This document shows positions 57,408 to 64,000 of a DNA stretch of 64,000 bases, piece by piece. The stretch lies in NCBI GenBank assembly GCA_014762505.1, contig JABURS010000033.1, forward strand, positions 1 to 64,000, read 5' to 3'. Under the pieces are notes generated by a model that saw nothing but the letters and a program-made list of their open reading frames with translations, was not told where the DNA came from and did no database searches. Source of the stretch: Chromatiales bacterium. GTDB lineage: Bacteria; Pseudomonadota; Gammaproteobacteria; SpSt-1174. The position numbers and the translations under genes were made by a program. Numbering within the stretch: the first letter of the stretch is position 1; each line of letters begins with the position of its first letter.

Positions 57408-57854
57408 CTAGGGCGAATCAAGTTCCCGGGTCGACGGCAGGGTGATCGGGGGGTGCCCGTAGCGCCCGCGCATCCAGTTGATGGCGCGCAGCACGCCCGG
57501 GCGCGTCACCACCCAGCGCTCCAGGGCGAACTTGCCCGGGAAGTTCAGCAGGAGCAGGCCGATCATGATGGTGATGAGCCCCTGGCCCGGCAGCACCAGC
57601 ATCGCAATCCCCATCAGCAGCACCAGGAGGCCGAACAGGTTCTTCAGCAGGAACAGGGTCCAGCGCAGCACGGGGTGGCGGTAACGCAGCTCGTCGAGGA
57701 AGGGGTGGCGCTGGTGGAAATAGTCGGGCGGGATGCGCACCACCAGCCAAGGCAGCAGCGCCAGGCTGGCGATGAAGCCCAGGGCGGATAGGGCACCCGC
57801 CCAGAGCAACAGGGTTTCGTGCTGGCCAAGCCAGCTCAGCAGGGTTTGCAGCAT
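57408..57854 (-). CDS. PGPGW-like membrane protein
   Basis: This 148-residue inner-membrane protein has three to four helices. Its core reads LLMGIAMLVLPGQGLITIMI and then GLLLLNFPGK, the P-G-x-G turn between two helices that characterises the PGPGW family of unknown function (here PGQGL). An amphipathic basic tail follows. It may be co-transcribed with the hypothetical gene at 56980. Confidence 0.8.
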   Translation of the reverse strand: MLQTLLSWLGQHETLLLWAGALSALGFIASLALLPWLVVRIPPDYFHQRHPFLDELRYRHPVLRWTLFLLKNLFGLLVLLMGIAMLVLPGQGLITIMIGLLLLNFPGKFALERWVVTRPGVLRAINWMRGRYGHPPITLPSTRELDSP

Positions 57855-57952
57855 GCGGGGTCCGAAGGCGGATCATGGGCAACCAGTATGGGTGGCACAT
57901 TGTATGTGGCCCGGCTGGCCCGGCAAAGGTTCCCCGGTATTCCTCCCCTGCC

Positions 57953-58348
57953 TCAGGAGGCCTGCGAGTTGCGCAACGGGTAGGCGAGGTCGCGCAGCCA
58001 GTCCAGCGCCAGCTCGCGGTTGCGGAAGGTGGCTACCGGCAGGTTGCGGTTGCGCATGAGGCGCTGCTGCAGCTCGACGATGCGGGCCGTGCTGTGGCGA
58101 TAGACGAGGAAGGCCATGCCGCGGATCAGGGGATGATCGCCGGTACTGCGCATGGCCTCGAGCGAGAGGGAGTAGTCGTGCTGCTTGTCGATGAGCAGGT
58201 GACAGGGGGTCCCGATCTCTTCGCCGAGGAAGCGATGGAAGTGCTGGCTCATCTCGGCGTCGATCTCGATGGCCGGGGCGGCGGTGACTTCGTAGATGTC
58301 GCTCTCCAGGCGGGAGATGCGGGCGAAACCCAGATCGAAATGTTGCAT
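57953..58348 (-). CDS. Hypothetical SpoIIAA/STAS-like protein
   Basis: The 131-residue soluble protein alternates beta strands and helices (ISRLESDIYEVTAAPAIEID, CHLLIDKQHDY, IRGMAFLVYRHSTARIVELQ, FRNRELALDWL). The pattern resembles small SpoIIAA-like or DUF7793-type proteins of unknown role. AAGGA lies 8 nt before the ATG. It stands alone between acs and the PGPGW gene. The fold assignment is inference. Confidence 0.6.
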   Translation of the reverse strand: MQHFDLGFARISRLESDIYEVTAAPAIEIDAEMSQHFHRFLGEEIGTPCHLLIDKQHDYSLSLEAMRSTGDHPLIRGMAFLVYRHSTARIVELQQRLMRNRNLPVATFRNRELALDWLRDLAYPLRNSQAS

Positions 58349-58469
58349 GTTGAACGGTCCTTGTTGGTGACGGCTCCATTGTGCCGGTGGTGCAACGGGT
58401 CGGATGTGCGGGTAGCCCCGCTGTATGAAAAACGGGAATTCTGCCTATGTCTGCCTGTTCCGGGTGAGT

Positions 58470-58494
58470 CCGGGACCGGCGATGCCGGTCCCGG
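58470..58494 (-). terminator. Strong hairpin after acs
   Basis: CCGGGACCGGC/GCCGGTCCCGG is a perfect 11-bp stem with a 3-nt loop, 19 bp past the acs stop. There is no T-tract. It probably protects or ends the acs transcript. Confidence 0.6.
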
Positions 58495-58513
58495 ATCTTG
58501 CCCTGCTTTCTGC

Positions 58514-60475
58514 TCAGGCCTTGCCCTGAAGCTGCAGCACCACGGCCTCGTTTTCCAGGGTCGAGGTGTCCGAGGTGATCTCCGCACCCTTGGCGATGTC
58601 ACGCAGCAGGCGGCGCATGATCTTGCCCGAGCGGGTCTTGGGCAGGCCGTCGGCGAAGCGGATGTCGTCGGGGCGCGCGATCGGGCCGATCTGCTCGGTC
58701 ACCCAGCCACGCAGCTCCTTGACCATCTCGTCGGCATGCGCGCCGGTGGGGCGGTCGCCCTTGCAGATCACGTAGGCGACGATGGCCTCGCCCTTGACGT
58801 CGTCCGGGCGTCCCACCACGGCGGCCTCGGCGACCTTCTCGTGGGCCACCAGGGCCGACTCGATCTCCATGGTGCCCAGGCGGTGGCCGGAGACGTTCAG
58901 CACGTCGTCGATGCGGCCCATGATCCAGAAGTAGCCGTCGGCATCGCGACGTGCGCTGTCGCCGGCCAGGTAGTACCTGCCGCCGAACATCGGCCAGTAG
59001 GTCTTCACGTAGCGCTCGTCGTCGCCCCAGATGGTGCGCAGCATCGAGGGCCAGGGTTTCTTGATGACCAGGTAGCCGCCCTTGTTGGGCTCGGTGATGG
59101 AGTTGCCGTCGTCGTCCACCACGTCGGCGGCGATACCGGGCAGCGGGCGGGTGCAGGAGCCGGGCTTGGTGGCGGTCACGCCCGGGATCGGGGCGATCAT
59201 GTGGGCGCCAGTCTCGGTCTGCCACCAGGTATCCACGATCGGGCAGTTCTCGCCACCGATCACGCGGTGATACCACATCCAGGCCTCGGGATTGATGGGC
59301 TCGCCCACGGTGCCGAGCAGGCGCAGCTTGCCGAGGTCGTAGCTGGCCGGGATCTCGTCGCCCAGCTTCATCAGGGCGCGGATGGCGGTGGGGGCGGTGT
59401 AGAAGATGGTGACGTCGTGGTCCTGGGCCACCTTCCAGAAGCGGCCGCCGTCCGGCACGGTGGGGGCGCCCTCGAACATCACCTGGGTGGTGCCGACGGC
59501 CAGCGGGCCATAGGCGACGTAGGTGTGGCCGGTGATCCAGCCGACGTCGGCGGTACACCAGAAGACGTCGCCATCCTGCTGGTCGAAGACCCACTTGTTG
59601 GTGCAGATGGCATTGAGCAGGTAGCCGGCGCTGGAGTGCTGGATGCCCTTGGGCTTGCCGGTGGAGCCGGAGGTGTAGAGCAGGAACAGCGGGTGCTCGG
59701 CGTCCACCCATTCCGGTTCGCAGTCGTCGGACTGGCCGGCGATGGCATCGTGCCACCAGATGTCGCGGGAGCCATCCATCGGCACGTCGTGCCCGGTACG
59801 GCGGAAGACGATGTTCTTCTCGATGGAGGGGCAGCCGTGGGCCATGGCCTTGTCGACGGCGGCCTTGAGTTCGACGATCTTGCCGCCGCGGTTGCCGCCG
59901 TCGGCGGTGATGACCATCTTGGCCTCGGCGTCGTTGATGCGGTCGCGCAGGGCCTCGGCGGAGAAGCCGCCGAAGACCACGGAGTGGATGGCGCCGATGC
60001 GCGCGCAGGCCTGCATGGCCACCACGGCCTCGGGGATCATCGGCATGTAGATGACCACGCGGTCGCCCTTGGCGATGCCCTGGGCCTTGAGCGCATTGGC
60101 GAAGCGGCTCACCTCGCTGTGCAGCTCGTTGAAGGTGATCCTGCGTACGTCGCCCGGCTCGCCCTCGAAGACGATGGCGACCTGGTCGCCCCGCTCGGCC
60201 AGGTGGCGGTCGATGCAGTTGTAGGAGACGTTGAGCTTGCCGTCGGTGAACCAGCGGAAGTGCGGCGCCTTGCTGTCGTCGAGCACGGTCGTGAACGGCT
60301 GCTTCCAGTCGATCTCCTCGCGCGCCAGGTCGGCCCAGAATCCCTCGTGGTCGGTCTCGGCCTTCCGGTACATGGCCTCGAGGTCCGCGGCCTTGATGCG
60401 CGCGTTCTTCTGGAAGGCCTCGGAGGGTTCGAAGAGCCGGTTCTCCTGCAGAGTGGATTCAATGTTTTCGCTCAT
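58514..60475 (-). CDS. acs: Acetyl-CoA synthetase (AMP-forming)
   Basis: This enzyme converts acetate, ATP and CoA to acetyl-CoA through acetyl-AMP. The 653-residue protein has the adenylate motif [12 protein letters not shown] (about 263-274), the TWWQTETG motif, the [11 protein letters not shown] region and the C-terminal [11 protein letters not shown] with the lysine that is regulated by acetylation in Acs. ATG 60475 has GGGAG 6 nt upstream. The ATG two codons earlier abuts the ribosome binding site and is unlikely. It is the last gene of the exonuclease-acs unit, 42 bp after the exonuclease gene. Confidence 0.97.
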   Translation of the reverse strand: MSENIESTLQENRLFEPSEAFQKNARIKAADLEAMYRKAETDHEGFWADLAREEIDWKQPFTTVLDDSKAPHFRWFTDGKLNVSYNCIDRHLAERGDQVAIVFEGEPGDVRRITFNELHSEVSRFANALKAQGIAKGDRVVIYMPMIPEAVVAMQACARIGAIHSVVFGGFSAEALRDRINDAEAKMVITADGGNRGGKIVELKAAVDKAMAHGCPSIEKNIVFRRTGHDVPMDGSRDIWWHDAIAGQSDDCEPEWVDAEHPLFLLYTSGSTGKPKGIQHSSAGYLLNAICTNKWVFDQQDGDVFWCTADVGWITGHTYVAYGPLAVGTTQVMFEGAPTVPDGGRFWKVAQDHDVTIFYTAPTAIRALMKLGDEIPASYDLGKLRLLGTVGEPINPEAWMWYHRVIGGENCPIVDTWWQTETGAHMIAPIPGVTATKPGSCTRPLPGIAADVVDDDGNSITEPNKGGYLVIKKPWPSMLRTIWGDDERYVKTYWPMFGGRYYLAGDSARRDADGYFWIMGRIDDVLNVSGHRLGTMEIESALVAHEKVAEAAVVGRPDDVKGEAIVAYVICKGDRPTGAHADEMVKELRGWVTEQIGPIARPDDIRFADGLPKTRSGKIMRRLLRDIAKGAEITSDTSTLENEAVVLQLQGKA

Positions 60476-60523
60476 TGTCATCTCCCGGTTTTATGGCTTT
60501 GCCTGGATGCCAGCCTGCGACAT

Positions 60524-61222
60524 TCAGGACGGATAGAGTATCTGTGCCAGTGACACGCGGCGGCCGGCGCCGTAGTCGTTGGCCTGTGCCAGGAACAGCT
60601 CCGCGGTGGCGATGGCGTCGCCCAGGGCGTCGTGTGCCTGGTGAATGGGTAGATTATAACGCGCCCGTACCGCAGCCAGGCTGAGGTCGCGCGCCTTGTA
60701 GGGCTGGCCGCGCCGTTCGAAGCGCCGTCGTGCCAGCCATTCCGTGTCGATCGTGGGGATCACGATGCCGCCGCCGTACACGCGCCGGCAGGCGGCATCG
60801 ATGAACCGCAGCTCCATGCGGGCATGGTGCGCCACCATCACGTGCCCACGCAAGGCGGCCAGCAGCGCGGCCAGGGCTTCGGCCAGCGGGGCACCGGTGG
60901 CGGCATGGGTGTCGGTGATCTTGTGGATCACCGCACTCTCCGGGGCCATGTCGCGCTCCGGCCGGACCAGCAGGCGCCGGGCACCACCCAGCCGGATGCC
61001 GCCCCCCTCGATCGGTACCCAGCCGATGCTCACGATGTCATCGACCAGCGGATTCAGTCCCGTCATCTCCAGGTCCACCGCCAGCAGCGGCGCCTGGTCG
61101 AAGCCGGCGCGCGCGGGCGGGAAGCCCTCGCGCAGGTAATCACGCAGCGGCCCTGCAGGCGCCTTGCGCAGCAGCCAGCGGCGCCGCAGCTCGTTCCACC
61201 ACATGCCGCCGAGCAGGGTCAT
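60524..61222 (-). CDS. DnaQ-like 3'-5' exonuclease
   Basis: This 232-residue protein has the DEDDh exonuclease set: VDLEMTG (exo I Asp/Glu, about 49-55), a middle segment with Asp, and HDALGDAIATAEL (His and Asp of exo III). It resembles the epsilon subunit. In many gammaproteobacteria this paralogue sits between a CBS/DUF294 gene and acs; its role there is not established. It overlaps the DUF294 gene by 4 bp. Confidence 0.92.
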   Translation of the reverse strand: MTLLGGMWWNELRRRWLLRKAPAGPLRDYLREGFPPARAGFDQAPLLAVDLEMTGLNPLVDDIVSIGWVPIEGGGIRLGGARRLLVRPERDMAPESAVIHKITDTHAATGAPLAEALAALLAALRGHVMVAHHARMELRFIDAACRRVYGGGIVIPTIDTEWLARRRFERRGQPYKARDLSLAAVRARYNLPIHQAHDALGDAIATAELFLAQANDYGAGRRVSLAQILYPS

Positions 61223-63111
61223 GCGAAGCGCCCGCCCTGGTAACGCTGATTGAGGGCCGCCTGCACGGTGCGCACCACGCGAAAGGCCTGCTTGAGGTGA
61301 GAGCGCTCGGGGGAACTCAGGCGGCGCGGGTCCAGGTAGTTGTCGGGCTGGTCGCCGCGGCGCAGGGCATCGGCCTGGTGACGCAGGCGCAGGCCGGCGA
61401 TGAATTCATAGGCCTCGATCAGGTCCTGGGCGGTCTCCCGGTGCATGACGCCGCGCTCACCCGCCGCGCGCAGGCGCTCCAGGGTGTTGACCGCGGCGAT
61501 GCCGTTGACCAGGGCGTAGAGCCTCGCGATGTCGACGATGGGGATGAGCCCTTCGCGCTTGAGGTCCAGGGTGTCGGCCTGCTCCTCGTGGGTGCTGAGC
61601 ACGAAGCCGTTGAAGATGCCCAGCGGTGCCCGGTGGCGCAGGGTGTTGCCGGCCAGGTGGGCGTGGAAGATCTGGTTCTCCTGGCAATCCTCGAGCACGC
61701 CACTGCGCAGTTCTTCCAGCAACTCCTGCTCGCCCGTGATCAGGCGCAGGTCGAAGAAGTTGGCCACATACATCATCGACTTGCGTTCAGGCGCTTCGAT
61801 CCAGCCGCGGAAATAGCGCCGCCACTGGGCCAGCGGTTGGCGCCACTGCGGATTGCGCGCCATCACCTCACCCGGGCAGAGGACGAAGCCGCAGGCGTCC
61901 AGCCCCTGGTTCACCCGCTCGGCCAGGCCCTCGAACCAGGGGCCGTGGCGGGTGGGGTCGTAGCGGTCGTCGAGCAGCAGCAGGTTGTCCTGGTCGGAGC
62001 TGAGCGTCATCTCGCGCCGGCTCTGCGAGCCCACGGATACCCAGGCATAGGGGACGGGCGCGGGGCCGAGTGCGGCCTCGGCCAGTTCGACCAGGCGCCG
62101 CGTGGCAGCATCGGCGATGGAGGTGACGACCTGCTGCACGTCGCTGCCACGCGCACCCGTGCCCACCAGGCGCAGCTGGATCTCCGGCAGCTCGGCGCAG
62201 GCGCGGGCCACGGCCTCGGGGGAGTCGCAGCGTTCGATGTCGGCAACGAGGTAGACCGCGCTGGTGGCCTGCTGGCGCACGAAGTCGATGGCGGTGACCA
62301 GGCCCACGGGCCGTCCCGCGTCCACCACCGGCAGGTGCCGGATGTTGCGGCGGGTCATCTCCAGCAGGGCCTCGAAGGCGGACATGTCCGGGGAGACGGT
62401 ATAGAGGCGGGTGGTCATGATCCGCGCCACCGGCTCCTCGGGCGAGACCTCGCCGACCACGCAGTGGCGACGCAGGTCGTGGTCGGTGATGAGCCCGGCC
62501 AGCTCGCCGTTCTTCAGCACCAGCAGCCCCGAGGTCTTGCGGTCCATCATGCGGCCTGCCGCCTCGCGGATGCTGGCCTCGGCCGGGATGCCGTAGTCCA
62601 GCGGCCGCAGCAGGTCGCTGACGTCCAGGCGGGTGATGTCGCTGGCCGGCGTGCGGTCGGTCTGCAGCCGCGTGTAGGCCTGCTGCAGGCGCTTGCCGGC
62701 CGATGCCCGGAAGTAGCCGTCCAGTACCGGGAAGCTGGTGCGCAGGTGGTCCAGACGCCCGCAGGGCAGCAGATAGACGAGGCTGTCCTCGACGATGCGA
62801 CCGGTGATGTCTTCACCCAGCGGGGGCTGGTCCTGCAGGGCCTCGCCGAGGCAGGTGTCGGCATATACCTCGCCCTCCTGCAGGCGCTCGACCAGGCGGT
62901 TGCCCGCATCGCGAAACTCCGCCGCGCCGGTGCGAAACAGGTACAGCGACGTCGTATCGTCTCCCGCATCGGCGGGTGGGAAGGGGCTGCCATGGCGCAG
63001 GTAGCGGATGGAGAGCTCGCGCGCGATGTGCTCGCGTGCCTCGTCCGTACACGCATCGAAGGGTGCATGCCCGGCGAGGAACTGACAGATGTCGGCGAGT
63101 TCGGCGTCCAT
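61219..63111 (-). CDS. CBS-domain, DUF294 nucleotidyltransferase-like regulator
   Basis: The 630-residue protein has a cyclic-nucleotide-binding-like N-terminal domain (about 10-150), a CBS pair (about 165-285), a GlnD-like nucleotidyltransferase domain with GSQSRREMTLSSDQDN (about 355-370) and the DUF294 C-terminal substrate-binding domain. The N-terminal cassette is degenerate. It is expected to sense nucleotides and perhaps uridylylate a partner. Its place between the acetate symporter and acs suggests control of acetate use. Confidence 0.92.
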   Translation of the reverse strand: MDAELADICQFLAGHAPFDACTDEAREHIARELSIRYLRHGSPFPPADAGDDTTSLYLFRTGAAEFRDAGNRLVERLQEGEVYADTCLGEALQDQPPLGEDITGRIVEDSLVYLLPCGRLDHLRTSFPVLDGYFRASAGKRLQQAYTRLQTDRTPASDITRLDVSDLLRPLDYGIPAEASIREAAGRMMDRKTSGLLVLKNGELAGLITDHDLRRHCVVGEVSPEEPVARIMTTRLYTVSPDMSAFEALLEMTRRNIRHLPVVDAGRPVGLVTAIDFVRQQATSAVYLVADIERCDSPEAVARACAELPEIQLRLVGTGARGSDVQQVVTSIADAATRRLVELAEAALGPAPVPYAWVSVGSQSRREMTLSSDQDNLLLLDDRYDPTRHGPWFEGLAERVNQGLDACGFVLCPGEVMARNPQWRQPLAQWRRYFRGWIEAPERKSMMYVANFFDLRLITGEQELLEELRSGVLEDCQENQIFHAHLAGNTLRHRAPLGIFNGFVLSTHEEQADTLDLKREGLIPIVDIARLYALVNGIAAVNTLERLRAAGERGVMHRETAQDLIEAYEFIAGLRLRHQADALRRGDQPDNYLDPRRLSSPERSHLKQAFRVVRTVQAALNQRYQGGRFA

Positions 63112-63184
63112 GGGTTCGATTCGGGTTCTACTTCGATCCGGTTGGGTGAGGTGCGGTACCCGTGATCAACGGGTCGTCATCCCG

Positions 63185-63231
63185 AATCCTTTTCTCATCA
63201 GGCCGTTGCGCGGCGTGATCAGAAAAGGATT
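63185..63231. promoter_or_regulatory. Long inverted repeat upstream of the DUF294 gene
   Basis: AATCCTTTTCT pairs perfectly with AGAAAAGGATT (11 bp), and inside it ATCA pairs with TGAT after a C/C mismatch, around a GC-rich loop. It lies in the 183-bp gap, about 75 bp before the DUF294 start. It could be an operator, an attenuator or an RNA processing signal. Confidence 0.45.
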
Positions 63232-63242
63232 GCCTCCAGGGT

Positions 63243-63277
63243 AAAAACGCAGGGCCGGGGTGACCCCGACCCTGCGT
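63243..63277 (-). terminator. Intrinsic terminator of the ActP-like gene
   Basis: On the minus strand ACGCAGGG pairs with CCCTGCGT, with an inner CGGGG/CCCCG stem, and T5 follows. It lies 18 bp past the stop codon, so the symporter and DUF294-exo-acs are probably separate transcripts or only partly read through. Confidence 0.85.
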
Positions 63278-63294
63278 CCGTTCATCCGTGCTGC

Positions 63295-64000
63295 TTAGCC
63301 GAGGTTCTTCGGCACACGGATATCTTCCACCAGATGCTGGATGTGATCCGGCGGCGGGGTGGTCAGCTTCGACACCACGAAGGCGGTCACGAAGTTGAGC
63401 AGCGCACCCACGGCGCCGAAGGACTCGGGCTGAATGCCGAGGAACCAGTTGCTGGCGTTGTTGGCCATCATCTCGGTGCCCGGGATGAAGAACCATCCCT
63501 TGAACCAGAAGATGTAGATCAGGGTGCTGAACAGGCCCACCAGCATGCCGGCGATGGCACCGGTGCTGTTCAGGCGCTTGTAGAAGATACCCATGATCAG
63601 GGCCGGGAACAGCGAGGAGGCGGCCAGACCGAAGGCCAGTGCCACCACCTGTGCGGCGAAGCCCGGCGGATGCAGACCCAGCCAGCCGGCCACCAGGATG
63701 GCGCCCGCCATGGCGATGCGTGCCGACAGGAGCTCGGCCTTCTCCGAGATGTCGGGCACGAATACCCCCTTGAGCAGGTCATGCGAGACCGCCGAGGAGA
63801 TGGCCATCAGCAGGCCTGCCGCGGTGGACAGTGCCGCCGCCAGACCACCGGCCACGACCAGGGCGATGACCCAGTTCGGCAGGTTGGCGATCTCGGGGTT
63901 GGCCAGCACCATGATGTCGCGGTCGACCTTCAGTTCGCTCTCATCCGCCGCCGCACGGTACTGGATGCGGCCGTCACCGTTCTTGTCCTCGAACTTGAGC
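63295..64000 (-). CDS. Sodium:solute symporter, VC_2705/ActP-type (5' end outside the window)
   Basis: The frame is open to the window edge, giving the last 235 residues of a sodium:solute symporter family protein, and the gene begins to the right. About six C-terminal helices are visible, with the SSS motif AGGLAAALSTAAGLLMAISS (the STAAGLL sodium site). Just before the first visible helix, DKNGDGRIQY looks like an EF-hand calcium loop in a long extracytoplasmic segment, a feature of the VC_2705 subfamily. It probably takes up acetate or another short carboxylate. acs, the enzyme that would use it, lies 3 kb downstream. Confidence 0.88.
   Translation of the reverse strand, partial: LKFEDKNGDGRIQYRAAADESELKVDRDIMVLANPEIANLPNWVIALVVAGGLAAALSTAAGLLMAISSAVSHDLLKGVFVPDISEKAELLSARIAMAGAILVAGWLGLHPPGFAAQVVALAFGLAASSLFPALIMGIFYKRLNSTGAIAGMLVGLFSTLIYIFWFKGWFFIPGTEMMANNASNWFLGIQPESFGAVGALLNFVTAFVVSKLTTPPPDHIQHLVEDIRVPKNLG

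Overview
The window is 64 kb of a GC-rich gammaproteobacterial chromosome. This rests on its gene families: FabV, MetH, Mpl, MlaA, the N-end-rule transferase Bpt, Slt/MltF transglycosylases, and an acetate locus (ActP-like symporter, CBS/DUF294 protein, DnaQ-type exonuclease, Acs). GC content is high nearly throughout and codon choice favours G/C third positions. The exception is the first ~200 bases, which fall to about 30% GC between 61 and 180 and look like the edge of something different. The genus cannot be fixed from the sequence; a sulfur- or halophile-type Chromatiales relative is a guess. I saw no tRNA, rRNA, CRISPR array or intact insertion sequence.

Left part (1-17.6 kb). FabV, a small lipoprotein, a Cdd1-type helix-hairpin-helix protein and Slt come first. 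A signalling block follows: a 1316-residue CHASE-PAS-GGDEF-EAL-CZB protein, YbaK, a PAS-GGDEF cyclase, a 620-bp intergenic stretch packed with REP-type repeats, a soluble two-PAS chemoreceptor of the BdlA type, an autotransporter preceded by a near-perfect CRP site, an AraC regulator and a GAF-GGDEF cyclase. With the 7TMR-DISM GGDEF protein at 29.8 kb, the first 32 kb holds four GGDEF proteins, two autotransporters and a BdlA-like receptor. This suggests a surface-adhesion and biofilm-control neighbourhood.

Middle part (17.7-42.6 kb). A lipoprotein hydrolase, an ESPR-type autotransporter and a 7TMR-DISM histidine kinase/response regulator pair precede a Fur-box-controlled iron-uptake operon on the minus strand: TonB-dependent receptor, PepSY membrane protein, ExbB, two tandem ExbD proteins, and a TonB with 24 Glu-Pro units. 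Next come a thioredoxin-like protein translationally coupled to a secreted repeat protein, and a run of membrane transporters (SLC13 with RCK domains, TRIC-type channel, MFS, APC permease, YrbG-type Ca/Na exchanger, KefB-type antiporter). The run ends with a small membrane protein and Bpt.

Right part (42.6-64 kb). A 37-residue membrane protein missing from ordinary ORF calls sits behind a perfect FNR box. Housekeeping genes follow: metH, mltF, a MotY-N-like gene behind a sigma-28-type promoter, argG, mlaA, mpl, a Ser/Thr kinase fused to a cyclic-nucleotide-binding domain and coupled to ubiX and a Lon-N protein, a thioredoxin and a cold-shock gene. Three poorly characterised small genes and the acetate locus close the window. 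The ActP-like gene runs off the right edge.
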